From Mycolicibacterium stellerae (GTDB taxonomy: Bacteria; Actinomycetota; Actinomycetes; Mycobacteriales; Mycobacteriaceae): 64,000 bases of DNA. The notes beneath the pieces are model-generated. The model searched no databases, was not told the DNA's origin, and saw only the letters and a list, made by a program, of their open reading frames with translations. The DNA lies in assembly GCF_003719305.1 (NCBI RefSeq), contig NZ_RARC01000024.1:36363-100362 (forward strand), given 5' to 3'. Each line of letters starts with the position of its first letter. The stretch's first letter is position 1. The translations under genes and the position numbers were made by a program. Of this stretch, positions 17,973 to 26,628 are shown piece after piece.

Positions 17973-17978
17973 TACCGT
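17973..17978 (+). promoter_or_regulatory. -10 element for leaderless metallo-hydrolase gene
   Basis: TACCGT lies 7 nt before ATG 17986, fitting a leaderless mycobacterial transcript. It supports that start over the upstream in-frame ATG at 17938. Confidence 0.5.
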
Positions 17979-17985
17979 GAGCACC

Positions 17986-18666
17986 ATGACTGTCGTCGAC
18001 GATAACTACACCGGCCATGTCGAACCCCGGACCGCCGCCCGGCGCAACCTCCCCGGTGCGTCGATCGTCAAGGTTTCGGTGGGCCCGATGGACAACAACG
18101 CGTACCTGGTCACGTGTTCCCAAACCGGCGAAACGCTACTCATCGACGCCGCCAACGACGCCGAGATCCTGCTCGAGCTGATCGAGCGGTACGCCCCCAA
18201 GCTGTCGCTGATCGTGACCAGTCACCAGCATCAGGACCATTGGCTGGCCCTGTCCGAGGTGGCCAAGGCGACGGAGGTGCCGACGGCGGCCCACCAGCTC
18301 GACGCCGACCCGCTCCCGGTGAAGCCGGACCGGATCCTGGCCAACGGCGACACCGTCGAGATCGGCGAGCTGTCCTTCGATGTCATCCACCTCCGGGGCC
18401 ATACCCCGGGATCAGTCGCGTTGGCGCTGGACGGCGCCGACCCGGAAGCCGGGGCCACCCACCTGTTCACGGGCGACTGCCTGTTCCCCGGCGGGGTCGG
18501 CAAGACGTGGCAGGAAGGTGACTTCGAGAAGCTGCTGGGCGATGTGACCACGCGGGTGTTCGACGTCTACGGCGACTCGACGGTCGTATACCCAGGTCAC
18601 GGCGACGACACCACGCTTGGCGCCGAGCGACCACACCTCGCCGAATGGAAAGAGCGCGGTTGGTGA
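17986..18666 (+). CDS. Metallo-beta-lactamase-fold hydrolase (Rv1637c-type)
   Basis: A 226-aa protein with the dinuclear metal motif H80-Q-H82-Q-D84-H85, a distal HTPGSV histidine, GDCLFPGG carrying the bridging aspartate, and the final YPGHGDDT histidine. The layout resembles glyoxalase II / persulfide dioxygenase-like hydrolases, but the substrate cannot be read from sequence. The start ATG 17986 is preceded by a leaderless-type -10. The gene is divergent from uvrA, as in M. tuberculosis. The last codon overlaps the next gene (GTGA). Confidence 0.88.
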   Translation: MTVVDDNYTGHVEPRTAARRNLPGASIVKVSVGPMDNNAYLVTCSQTGETLLIDAANDAEILLELIERYAPKLSLIVTSHQHQDHWLALSEVAKATEVPTAAHQLDADPLPVKPDRILANGDTVEIGELSFDVIHLRGHTPGSVALALDGADPEAGATHLFTGDCLFPGGVGKTWQEGDFEKLLGDVTTRVFDVYGDSTVVYPGHGDDTTLGAERPHLAEWKERGW

Positions 18667-19529
18667 TCGCCACCGACAAGACGGTCGCCGTCGTCACGGG
18701 GGCCAGCCGCGGCGCGGGCCTCGGCATCGCCCACGCGCTCGGCAGCCACGGGTGCACTGTCTATGTCACCGGGCGCACCACGCAGCCCGGCCAGTCGTCG
18801 CTCGCGGGCACGATCGGAGAGACCGCCGAACTGGTGACCAGGGCAGGCGGCGAGGGTATCCCGGTCGCCGTCGACCACGCCGACGATGATCAGACGAAGG
18901 CGCTCTTCGACCGAGTCCGGGCCGAGCAGGGCAAGCTCGACATCCTGGTCAACAACGCGGCGATCATCCGCGACGAGATAATGGGCCCGACGCGGTTCTG
19001 GGAGGAGCCCGTCAACGTCATCGACATCCTCGACGTCGGGCTTCGCAGCAGCTATGTCGCCACCGTCTACGCCACACCCCTGATGCTGCCGCAGCGCAAG
19101 GGTCTTGTCGTCTTCACGTCGGCACCTGGCGCCGCCCATTACGTCTTCGGCCCGTCGTATGGCGTGCACAAGGCCGGCATGGACAAGATGGCCGCCGACA
19201 TGGCGGTGGACTTCGAGGAGTTCGGCATCGCGTCGGTGTCCATCTGGATGGGCATCCTGCTGACCGAACGGCTCAAAAACATCGTCGCCGGTGCCCCAGA
19301 GAAGTTCGCGCGCATGCTCGATATCGCCGAGACTCCCGAACTGACAGGCCATCTCATCTGGGCGCTGTTCAACGATCCCGACCTCATGCAGAAGAGTGGC
19401 CAGACATCGGTCGGTGCGGAGCTCGCACGTGAGTACGGCATCGAAGACGACGGCGGCAGGCAGCCCCCGTCGTACCGCGACCTGTACGGAATTCACCCAA
19501 TCAGGCAGTTCACTCGCGTCCTGAGGTGA
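18663..19529 (+). CDS. SDR family oxidoreductase
   Basis: A 288-aa short-chain dehydrogenase. The TGASRGAG cofactor loop is at residues 12-19, NNAAI follows at the expected distance, and the YGVHK active-site motif is present. GTG 18663 was chosen because it overlaps the preceding stop as GTGA, indicating co-translation with the metallo-hydrolase. The substrate is unknown. About 210 bp without a recognisable gene follow (19530-19740). Confidence 0.86.
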   Translation: MIATDKTVAVVTGASRGAGLGIAHALGSHGCTVYVTGRTTQPGQSSLAGTIGETAELVTRAGGEGIPVAVDHADDDQTKALFDRVRAEQGKLDILVNNAAIIRDEIMGPTRFWEEPVNVIDILDVGLRSSYVATVYATPLMLPQRKGLVVFTSAPGAAHYVFGPSYGVHKAGMDKMAADMAVDFEEFGIASVSIWMGILLTERLKNIVAGAPEKFARMLDIAETPELTGHLIWALFNDPDLMQKSGQTSVGAELAREYGIEDDGGRQPPSYRDLYGIHPIRQFTRVLR

Positions 19530-19740
19530 CAATGGTCGCGTGGGCGGCACGCCACTGGTGGCCGCCGTCAGACCGGCCGATACAAGCAGGTAATTGCCGA
19601 CGTCGCGTTCTCCGATACGCGATCACCGAGATCTTCCCTAGGGCTGTGGTCGAGCCCGAAACGACCACCCTCCTGCAGATTTCGCTGCATCTGCCCGAAC
19701 TGCGACAGGCTACTCCTGGAGCGCCGAGGTGGCAGCTACC

Positions 19741-21048
19741 TTAGGCGGGCACCGACCAGGCGACCGGTAACCGCTTGATGCCGTGGAGAAACGCCGAGTG
19801 CAGGATCGCGGGCTCCTCGGCCGCGACGATGTCGGGTATCTGGCGGTGCAGTTCTTCGAACAGCACTCGGATCTCCCGACGCGCCAGGTTCGCGCCCAGG
19901 CAGAAGTGTGCACCGCCGCCCCCAAAGCCCATGTGCGGGTTAGGATTCCGGGTTACATCGAACAACCACGGATTGATGAACTTGGCCTCGTCGCGGTTGC
20001 CCGAGTTGTACCACAGGGAGATCTTGTCATCGGTCTTCATCTCGATGCCGTGCAACTCGATGTCCTGAGTCAAGGTGCGCCGCATGAAGATAACCGGGGA
20101 CGCCCACCGGACGATCTCCTCGACCGCGGTGCCGGCCATCCCATCGAAATCCGCCCACCACTTCTCCCGCTCCTCGGGATACCGGGTGAGTGCCACCATG
20201 CCGTGGCTGATCGCGTTGCGCGTTGTCTCGTTGCCGGCAGCGGACAACAGAATGAAAAACGATGCGATCTCGCTTGACGTCAGGCGCTCACCGTCGACTT
20301 CGGCCTGCACCAGGCTGGTGGTGAGGTCGTCGCCGGGGTTCGCCCGCCGTTCCTCCGCGAGGCGCATCGCGTAGTCGACGATTTCGTTCACCACCATGAG
20401 GATCTCGGCGAATTCACCGGATACTTCGTCGTCGCCGAAGCCCAACATCACGTTCGTCCAGTGAAAGATCTTCGCCTCGTCGTCTTCTGGAATGCCCATC
20501 ATGTCGCAGATGACCTGCAGCGGCAGCAAGCCGGAGGCCTCGGCGACGAAGTCGGCTTCGGCGTCGGGATGGTTGGCGATCATGTTGGTCACGATCGCGC
20601 GGGCCCGGTCTCGCACGCTGTCCTCGATCCGGGCCACCACCTTCGGCGTGAACGCGCGGTTGACGATTGTGCGCAGCCGCAGATGACGCGGATCGTCGAG
20701 GCTGATCATCGACCCCGCGAACTCCGCGATCTCGGGTGGCACTTCGTTGAGGGACGTGCTGGTCGGAATGGAGCTGAAGATCTCGGGATGGCGGCTGGCG
20801 TGGTGGATATCGTCAAACTTCGTCAACGCCCAGTGGCCGGCGCCAGCGGGGAAACCGGGAAAATCCGCAACGTCGAAGAAGGCGATAGGCGACTCCCGTC
20901 GCAACGTCGCGAACGCGCCGTCGCGAAGGTCGTCGTCGCGCTCCCAGAACTCGAGCGACCCGAGGTCGATATCCTCGAGCGGTACGTCGGGAGGGGCAAC
21001 GCCGTTTTCCCGGCGCGCGATACCGACCCGAGGTGTTGTGATCGTCAT
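19741..21048 (-). CDS. Cytochrome P450 (CYP124/125/142-like)
   Basis: A 435-aa soluble P450. The heme ligand is Cys383 in FGGGGAHFCLGANLAR; the I-helix oxygen motif is AAGNETTR; the ExxR pair is EEIVR. The DDPRHLRLRTIVNRAFTP segment and heme loop are like mycobacterial sterol- and branched-lipid-oxidising P450s. Assignment to a CYP number needs an alignment. The start is ATG 21048, preceded by GGGGG. No KstR operator is visible upstream, unlike cyp125 or cyp142. It is divergent from the aldolase gene. Confidence 0.9.
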   Translation of the reverse strand: MTITTPRVGIARRENGVAPPDVPLEDIDLGSLEFWERDDDLRDGAFATLRRESPIAFFDVADFPGFPAGAGHWALTKFDDIHHASRHPEIFSSIPTSTSLNEVPPEIAEFAGSMISLDDPRHLRLRTIVNRAFTPKVVARIEDSVRDRARAIVTNMIANHPDAEADFVAEASGLLPLQVICDMMGIPEDDEAKIFHWTNVMLGFGDDEVSGEFAEILMVVNEIVDYAMRLAEERRANPGDDLTTSLVQAEVDGERLTSSEIASFFILLSAAGNETTRNAISHGMVALTRYPEEREKWWADFDGMAGTAVEEIVRWASPVIFMRRTLTQDIELHGIEMKTDDKISLWYNSGNRDEAKFINPWLFDVTRNPNPHMGFGGGGAHFCLGANLARREIRVLFEELHRQIPDIVAAEEPAILHSAFLHGIKRLPVAWSVPA

Positions 21049-21089
21049 AGTTACCCCCGTCGTCAATTCGAGTGTCGCACCCCCCAAGT

Positions 21090-21102
21090 TCCGATGATCG
21101 GA
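21090..21102. promoter_or_regulatory. Palindrome between P450 and aldolase genes
   Basis: TCCGATGATCGGA is a perfect 6-bp inverted repeat around one base, placed centrally between the divergent genes. It is a possible operator; no cognate regulator is identified. Confidence 0.3.
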
Positions 21103-21143
21103 TTTTGAGTCAGCCTTCGTTCGGGTCGCGATGCGGGCAGCGC

Positions 21144-21149
21144 TAGATT
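21144..21149 (+). promoter_or_regulatory. -10 element upstream of the aldolase gene
   Basis: TAGATT fits TANNNT and lies 26 nt before ATG 21176, leaving a short leader with the AAAGGGGAAG ribosome site. Confidence 0.4.
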
Positions 21150-21175
21150 GCCTGGTGACGAAGAAAGGGGAAGAA

Positions 21176-22060
21176 ATGAACAACGACCAGTTCAAGAAGG
21201 CGCATACCGGCGCGGGCTTCATCGCGGCGCTCGACCAGAGCGGCGGCAGCACCCCCAAGGCACTGAAGCTCTACGGCATCCCCGAGGACGCGTACTCGGG
21301 CGACGAGCAGATGTTCGACCTGGTGCACGAGATGCGGACTCGGATCATCACCAGCCCCGCCTTCGGCTCGGACCGCATCATGGGCGCCATCCTGTTCGAA
21401 CAGACCATGGACCGCCAGATCGAGGGCCGCCCCACCGCCGACTACCTGTGGAACGTCAAGGGCATCGTGCCGTTCCTGAAGATCGACAAGGGGCTGGCCG
21501 ACGAGCAGGACGGCGCTCAGACGATGAAGCCGATGCCCGGCCTCGACGACCTGTTGGACCGCGCGGTGGCCAACGGCGTCTTCGGCACCAAGGAGCGGTC
21601 GGTCATCAAGCTGCCCGGCGCAGGCCTCGATGCAGTCGTGGCGCAGCAGTTCGAGGTCGCTGCACAGGTCATCGCGAAAGGTCTGGTGCCGATCATCGAG
21701 CCCGAGGTCGACATCAAGAGCCCCAAGAAGGCCGAGGCGGAGGACCAGCTGAAGGCGCGCCTCCTCGACGGCGTGAGCCAGCTCGGTGACGGCCAGAAGG
21801 TCATGCTGAAGCTGACGCTGCCCGATACCGACAACCTGTATCGGGATTTCGTCGAACACCCCAATGTGGTTCGTGTTGTGGCACTTTCGGGTGGTTACAG
21901 CCGCGACGAGGCCTGCGAGAAGCTGTCCCGCAACAACGGCGTGATCGCCAGCTTCTCGCGCGCCCTCACCGAGGGACTCACCGCGCAGCAGAGCGACGAA
22001 GAGTTCAATGCCACGCTTGATGCGGCGATCGCCGAGATCGCCAAGGCGTCGAGCACGTAA
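21176..22060 (+). CDS. fda: Class I fructose-bisphosphate aldolase
   Basis: A 294-aa Schiff-base aldolase that interconverts fructose 1,6-bisphosphate with two triose phosphates. The family pattern is clear: GFIAALDQSGGSTPKAL, AILFEQTMD, PFLKIDKGL (with a conserved lysine), IEPEVDI and the KLTLPD strand carrying the probable Schiff-base lysine, then LSGGYSR for phosphate binding. ATG 21176 has AAAGGGGAAG upstream. Mycobacteria rely mainly on a class II aldolase, so this is an extra isoenzyme. It is convergent with the acyltransferase, 4 bp apart. Confidence 0.93.
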   Translation: MNNDQFKKAHTGAGFIAALDQSGGSTPKALKLYGIPEDAYSGDEQMFDLVHEMRTRIITSPAFGSDRIMGAILFEQTMDRQIEGRPTADYLWNVKGIVPFLKIDKGLADEQDGAQTMKPMPGLDDLLDRAVANGVFGTKERSVIKLPGAGLDAVVAQQFEVAAQVIAKGLVPIIEPEVDIKSPKKAEAEDQLKARLLDGVSQLGDGQKVMLKLTLPDTDNLYRDFVEHPNVVRVVALSGGYSRDEACEKLSRNNGVIASFSRALTEGLTAQQSDEEFNATLDAAIAEIAKASST

Positions 22061-22064
22061 GGAG

Positions 22065-22886
22065 CTACCCGAATATCGGCAGCCGGCGACGGCGGCCAAG
22101 CGTGTCGAGCACGGACTGCATCACCCAGCGAACGTAGCGGTCGACGTCGTGTACGTCGGGGTCCTTGCCAAACCTGGCGGCGATGTCGATCGGCGGCAAC
22201 ACCTGCGTGACGATCTTGCTCGGCAGCGGCATGTTCAGCGGAATGGTGAAGATGCTCAGCCCGAACGGGAATCCGAACGTGATCGGCAGAATGTCGCTGC
22301 GCCCGACCTTGCGGCTCAGCTTCGCCAGCCCGAGCCGACGCGACAGCCATTCGCCGCGGGCCAGAAAGAGCTGTGTCTCCTGGGCGCCGACCGACACCGC
22401 GGGAACGATCGGCACACCCGCTTCGATCGCGGTGCTGACGTAGCCCGTCCTGCCGCCGAACGCGATCTTGTTGCGTCGCAGGGTCGACCTGTAGACCTCG
22501 TGGTCGCCACCGGGGAACACCATCACCGCCGCTCCGGCCGCCAATCCGGCAGCGGCGTTCTCGCGCGTCGCCCGGATGACCCCCGTGCGCCTCAGCAGGG
22601 CTGCCGCCGGCGTGTCGAACAGCAGGTCGTGGGCGAGCGTGTACAGCGGACGGTCATAGCCGTACTCGTCGTAGTAGGCGACGGCGAACACGGACATGTC
22701 CGGGGTGAGCAGGCCTCCCGAATGGTTGCCGACCACCAGGCACGGGCCAGCGGGGATGTTGTCGATGCCGCGTACCTCGGAGCGGAAGTATGTCTTGACG
22801 ATCGGGCGGGTCAGCCCGACGATCGTCTCGGTCAGGCCCGGGTCGTATCGGCCGACGTCGGATTTCTCGATAGCAGCGTCACTCAT
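22065..22886 (-). CDS. Lysophospholipid acyltransferase-like protein
   Basis: A 273-aa protein of the acyltransferase superfamily. The acceptor motif is VVGNHSGGLLTPD, and the FPGGDHEVYR block with an upstream RENA motif resembles the diacylglycerol acyltransferase-like branch. A short C-terminal hydrophobic stretch (FGLSIFTIPLNMPL) suggests membrane association. The start is ATG 22886. It probably transfers an acyl group to a lipid acceptor; the acceptor cannot be predicted. Confidence 0.82.
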   Translation of the reverse strand: MSDAAIEKSDVGRYDPGLTETIVGLTRPIVKTYFRSEVRGIDNIPAGPCLVVGNHSGGLLTPDMSVFAVAYYDEYGYDRPLYTLAHDLLFDTPAAALLRRTGVIRATRENAAAGLAAGAAVMVFPGGDHEVYRSTLRRNKIAFGGRTGYVSTAIEAGVPIVPAVSVGAQETQLFLARGEWLSRRLGLAKLSRKVGRSDILPITFGFPFGLSIFTIPLNMPLPSKIVTQVLPPIDIAARFGKDPDVHDVDRYVRWVMQSVLDTLGRRRRLPIFG

Positions 22887-23018
22887 GCCCGTCCCCACTC
22901 TTCTGCGGAGATCGTGCATCCTCGCGTCGGAGCCACACCAGGGCCCGAGAGCCCGACTGGCGGTGACCTTGGACCCCTAGCCAGCCGGACGGCGGTCGAC
23001 CTGATCGCGCCGAGCGGA

Positions 23019-23465
23019 TTACGTCGTGGTGTGAACGATCAGCACGTCGGTCTTCGACCGCCGCGCGACGTTAGCCGGCACCGAGCCGAGCAACCGGCCT
23101 GCGATGGTGCTCAGGCCGACGTTGCCGACAACAAGAAGGTCCGCGTTAACCTCCTCGGCAAGGTCGACGAGGGCGTCGACGGGGGCGCCGACGACGGCCT
23201 TCTCCTCGACTTCGGTAGCCCCAGCGGCCTTCGCGCGGTCCCTGGCTTCGCGCAGGATCGCATAGATCGGCGCGTTGCCCGACATCTTGTAGCCCTCGTC
23301 CTTGAGGACGTCGGCTGCCCGCTGGTCTTCGCTCTGGGGAAAGTACGCGGTCGCGACGATGACCTTCGCGCCCGAACCCGCAGCGATCTGACCGGCCTTG
23401 TCCACCGCACGCAACGACGAATCCGATCCGTCCGTGCCGACCAAAACGGTCTGATAGCCGCTCAT
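23019..23465 (-). CDS. Universal stress protein (Rv1636-type)
   Basis: A 148-aa single-domain Usp. The nucleotide motif VGNVGLSTIAGRLLGSVPANVARRS is the G-2x-G-9x-G(S/T) ATP-binding signature, and VLVGTDGSDSSLRAVD is the first strand with Asp. The M. tuberculosis homologue Rv1636 binds cAMP, a relevant link because an adenylate cyclase gene lies in the same window. ATG 23465 is preceded by GGAGGG. Confidence 0.93.
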   Translation of the reverse strand: MSGYQTVLVGTDGSDSSLRAVDKAGQIAAGSGAKVIVATAYFPQSEDQRAADVLKDEGYKMSGNAPIYAILREARDRAKAAGATEVEEKAVVGAPVDALVDLAEEVNADLLVVGNVGLSTIAGRLLGSVPANVARRSKTDVLIVHTTT

Positions 23466-23628
23466 TCATACCCTCCGAGTGTCGTTTGCACCGCCAACGA
23501 ACGACCCTAACCCGATGTCGGGCGAAACTGGGAGTTATTCACCACCGTGAGCAGCATTTTCCTGGGTCTTTGCGGCCTTTGCGCTATCAAGGTCACGACG
23601 CCGCCGCATAAGTGACAGCGGCAACAGG

Positions 23629-24267
23629 ATGGGTATCCATCGACTCGTGACAGGTCTGACCGGGCTGGCCAAGCAGGCCGAGGGCTGTCAGCGCTGCGAT
23701 TTGTACCGCAACGCAAAACAGACTGTGTTCGGGGACGGTGCGCACGCGGCCTCGCTGGTCCTGGTGGGCGAGCAACCCGGCGACCAGGAGGACACGGCCG
23801 GAAAGCCGTTCGTCGGCCCCGCGGGGCGGTTGCTCGACAAGGCGCTCACCGCCGCACACATCGATCGCGCGAACGTCTACCTGACCAACGCGGTCAAACA
23901 CTTCAAGTTCGAGCAGCGCGGCAAGCGCCGAATCCACAAGGCGCCGAGCAGGACCGAGGTGATCGCGTGTCAGCCGTGGTTGCTTGCCGAGCTCAATGAA
24001 ATCGGACCCGACGTCGTTGTGCTGCTTGGCGCCACGGCCGCCAAATCACTGCTGGGCAACGCCTTTCGGTTGACGCAGCACCGCGGTGAGGTGCTCCGAC
24101 TGCCCGCAGGAGCCGCACCCGTCGATCTGAATGTCGACCCGCGGCTGGTGGCGACCGCGCACCCGTCTTCGGTGCTGCGCGGACCGCCCGCGGACCGTGA
24201 GACGGCGTTCGACGCGCTCGTCTCCGATCTGAAGTTCGCCGCCGGTCTGCTGCCTCACGCAGGCTAG
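23629..24267 (+). CDS. udgX: UdgX, uracil-DNA-crosslinking glycosylase-family protein
   Basis: A 212-aa uracil-DNA glycosylase superfamily protein. Motif A is GEQPGDQEDTAGKPFVGPAG, and the UdgX-specific KRRIH loop is at residues 99-103. In M. smegmatis UdgX the His of this loop attacks the abasic intermediate and leaves the protein covalently attached to DNA; the equivalent here is His103. Cys20, Cys23 and Cys114 are candidate iron-sulfur ligands. The HPSSVLRGP motif is present. UdgX is absent from M. tuberculosis. The start is ATG 23629. It forms part of the unusual density of DNA repair genes here. Confidence 0.93.
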   Translation: MGIHRLVTGLTGLAKQAEGCQRCDLYRNAKQTVFGDGAHAASLVLVGEQPGDQEDTAGKPFVGPAGRLLDKALTAAHIDRANVYLTNAVKHFKFEQRGKRRIHKAPSRTEVIACQPWLLAELNEIGPDVVVLLGATAAKSLLGNAFRLTQHRGEVLRLPAGAAPVDLNVDPRLVATAHPSSVLRGPPADRETAFDALVSDLKFAAGLLPHAG

Positions 24268-24276
24268 AACATGTCG

Positions 24277-24347
24277 AGCGAGTGACGGGATTCGAACCCG
24301 TGTAGACGGCTTTGCAGGCCGCTGCCTAGCCGCTCAGCCACACCCGC
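24277..24347 (-). tRNA. tRNA-Cys (GCA)
   Basis: A 71-nt cloverleaf. The acceptor stem GCGGGTG pairs with CACTCGC (one G-U); the anticodon loop is CTGCAAA with anticodon GCA; the T arm is ACGGG-TTCGAAT-CCCGT. No CCA is encoded. It lies between udgX and the MgtC-like gene. Confidence 0.93.
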
Positions 24348-24460
24348 ACGAGCACCACCTTGCCAGGCCGCATCGGCACAGAACAGCATTCGGCTCGCGG
24401 TGAGGTTTTCGCCCGGCGCGCCGGAAGCCGCGTCGAGGACGCCGGCGTTAGCTTGTTCCC

Positions 24461-25198
24461 ATGGATCTGTGGCTGGCGGCCGATCCGCCGTTCTTCGGCG
24501 GACCGGGGCAGGGTATCCGGCAGATCACCGAGTTGTTCGTCGCATTCGGACTGACGGCGCTCATCGGGCTGGAACGCGAACTCCAGGGCAAGAGCGCAGG
24601 CATCCGCACCCAGACCATCGTCGGCACCGCGGCCGCCCTGATTCTCTTGGTCAGCAAGTACGGGTTCAGCGATGTCCTCGCCGCGGGCACCGTTGAGGTC
24701 GACCCGTCGCGTGTGGCGGCCCAAATCGTCTCGGGGATCGGCTTTCTCGGCGCGGGCATCATCATCTTCCGCCGCGGGTCGGTGCACGGTTTGACCACTG
24801 CCGCCTCGATATGGGAGTCCGCGGCGATCGGCATGGCCGCTGGCTCCGGCCTGCTCCTGCTGGCGTTCACGGTGACCGCCATGCACTTTCTCGTGGTGGT
24901 CGGCTTCATGCCACTGGCCCGGCGGCTGAGCTCCCGGCTCAGCGGTGCGATCCGCCTGCACGTCACCTACTCCGAGGGGCAGGGGGTGATGAGCCGACTG
25001 CTGCAGGCCTGTGATCGACGGCAGTGGCAGCTCACCGAACTAACCGCCGATCCGGAGGGTGAACCGCTCGGCAATGCCCCTGGTCAGTCGGGCGTCATGC
25101 TGACGCTGGCGGGTAACGGCATCCTGAACGCGCCCACCGTGCTGGCAGGTATCGACGGCGTGACCGCGATCCGTCAGCTCGACGAGGACCCCGACTAG
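24461..25198 (+). CDS. MgtC/SapB family membrane protein
   Basis: A 245-aa protein. Residues ~20-150 contain four to five membrane helices with family motifs LTALIGLERELQGKSAGIRT and GIGFLGAGIIIF, followed by GLTTAASIW. A C-terminal soluble domain of about 85 residues follows. MgtC proteins modulate F-type ATPase and support growth in low magnesium and in macrophages in other bacteria. The start is ATG 24461. The stop overlaps the convergent MFS gene by 4 bp. Confidence 0.92.
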   Translation: MDLWLAADPPFFGGPGQGIRQITELFVAFGLTALIGLERELQGKSAGIRTQTIVGTAAALILLVSKYGFSDVLAAGTVEVDPSRVAAQIVSGIGFLGAGIIIFRRGSVHGLTTAASIWESAAIGMAAGSGLLLLAFTVTAMHFLVVVGFMPLARRLSSRLSGAIRLHVTYSEGQGVMSRLLQACDRRQWQLTELTADPEGEPLGNAPGQSGVMLTLAGNGILNAPTVLAGIDGVTAIRQLDEDPD

Positions 25199-26589
25199 CG
25201 TTCGCGCGACGCGCGGTAGGAGGCCGCCAACCCGACGGCGGCCAGCACGGCGAACACGATGAACAACCACCGCGCCGCCGCAGCGTCCCCGCCATGGGTG
25301 AGGTTGACGACAACACCGGCCAGTCCCGCGCCGAACGCGCCGCAGATCAGCTGCACGGTGTTGATCGCGGCCGCGGCGGTGCCTGCCTCCACCGGATCCT
25401 CAACTGCCCCCATGATCCAGGCCGAAAGATGCGGCCACGCCATGCCGACACCGGCGCCGGCGATGAACAACCCGACAGCCCACACCGTCATCAACGGCCA
25501 CCTCAACCCCTCGCCGAGGACGAGCGCGCCGAGCGCCAACCCGACCGCCATCACCACGGGAGCCGCGGCAACCAGGCGGACGATCGTGCCCGTCCGGCTT
25601 GCCGATGCGCTCACGATCTCCGACACCGTCCAGCCAACCGCCAACACCGCCCCGAAGAATCCGGCCGCGGCAGGAACCATGCCGGCCAAATGCTGAGCGA
25701 ACAGTGGCACATACATGTCGACCATCGTCGCCGCCATCAGCAGCCCGATCGTGACGTACATCCACTTCAACGGCCCCGGCCCGAACGCCGCGCGCGGCAG
25801 CACCGTCGCCCCGGCACGACGGTCGACGACCAGGAACACTGCCACCACCACCGCCGCAAGGGCGAGGAGGCCAAATGTGGCGGCAGCACCTCGCTGCACT
25901 CCGGCAACACTGATCGCCAGGGCGGCGGCGCCGAGCAGAAGCAGCGACCACACCGGTACCCGCGGGAGCGTCGAAGGCTCGTCACTGTGTTGGCGGGCGG
26001 GCAATGCACCCGGCACCAGCGCCGCCATGCCTGCTGTCAAGATCACCAAAGTCCCGAAAGCCCAACGCCAGATACCGAATTGGGCGAAAACACCGCCCAT
26101 TGCGGGACCGATGATCACGCTCACGCCCCACATCGCCGACACCAACGCCGACGCCCTCGTCCACAACCAGTTCGGCAGCGCGGAGTTGATCACCGCATAG
26201 CCGAGGCCCGCGAGCATGCCACCGGCCGCGCCCTGCACGGTGCGGGCGACCAGCAGCAGCTCCATATTCGGGGCGAGTGCACAACCCAGCGTTCCCACGC
26301 CGAAGATCGCCAGTGTCAGTAGGTACGACGCCCTCGGCCCGAACTTGACGAGAAGGGGGTTGACCGCGGCCGCGGCGACGACGGAGCCGACGAGGTACAC
26401 CGCGATCACCCATGCGTAGAACCTCTGGCCGCCGATGTCGGCGACCGTGCTGGGTAGCAGGCTGATGGTGAGGAACTCGTTGGTGGCATACAACCCGACC
26501 CCGCCTGCGAGCAGGGTCGCGGTGCCGAGCCGCTCACGACCCAACAGCTCGCGCCAGCTGCCCGGCTTGATCGTCGGGGTCTCAGTCAT
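25195..26589 (-). CDS. MFS drug/multidrug efflux transporter (Rv1634-type)
   Basis: A 464-aa major facilitator with about 14 hydrophobic segments, compatible with the DHA2 class. It has an inter-helix loop containing KFGPRASYLL and the motif-C-like stretch VIIGPAMGGVFA. The M. tuberculosis homologue Rv1634 exports fluoroquinolones. ATG 26589 is fixed by a TACGGT -10 six nt upstream. The promoter has a 19-bp spacer with a dyad as in MerR-activated efflux promoters. It lies 39 bp downstream of uvrB on the same strand but appears to have its own promoter. Confidence 0.9.
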   Translation of the reverse strand: MTETPTIKPGSWRELLGRERLGTATLLAGGVGLYATNEFLTISLLPSTVADIGGQRFYAWVIAVYLVGSVVAAAAVNPLLVKFGPRASYLLTLAIFGVGTLGCALAPNMELLLVARTVQGAAGGMLAGLGYAVINSALPNWLWTRASALVSAMWGVSVIIGPAMGGVFAQFGIWRWAFGTLVILTAGMAALVPGALPARQHSDEPSTLPRVPVWSLLLLGAAALAISVAGVQRGAAATFGLLALAAVVVAVFLVVDRRAGATVLPRAAFGPGPLKWMYVTIGLLMAATMVDMYVPLFAQHLAGMVPAAAGFFGAVLAVGWTVSEIVSASASRTGTIVRLVAAAPVVMAVGLALGALVLGEGLRWPLMTVWAVGLFIAGAGVGMAWPHLSAWIMGAVEDPVEAGTAAAAINTVQLICGAFGAGLAGVVVNLTHGGDAAAARWLFIVFAVLAAVGLAASYRASRER

Positions 26590-26604
26590 ACGGTCACCGT
26601 ATGA
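26586..26604. promoter_or_regulatory. 19-bp perfect palindrome over the MFS start codon
   Basis: TCATACGGTCACCGTATGA has 8-bp arms around 3 bases. It covers the -10 element, the presumed transcription start and the ATG of the MFS gene, a position where a bound protein would block initiation. Confidence 0.5.
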
Positions 26605-26626
26605 CCTCAACCACAGTTGAGATCAA
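26596..26626 (-). promoter_or_regulatory. MerR-type promoter of the MFS efflux gene
   Basis: On the minus strand TTGATC is separated by 19 nt from TACGGT. The long spacer region holds the inverted repeat CTCAAC-N4-GTTGAG (26606-26621). An over-long 19-bp spacer with a central dyad is the hallmark of promoters twisted into activity by MerR/SoxR-family regulators. No MerR gene is in the window. Confidence 0.5.
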
Positions 26627-26628
26627 GC

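Noticed and set aside
19530..19740. 211-bp gap after the SDR gene, checked for a small gene or terminator.
   Set aside because: The only open frame (19526-19744) is Arg/Pro-rich with no ribosome site, and no strong hairpin was found.
22963..22979. GGTGACCTTGGACCCCT, considered as a DosR box near the universal stress protein gene.
   Set aside because: It departs from the DosR consensus at several core positions, lies over 480 bp from the gene start and is on the downstream side of the gene.
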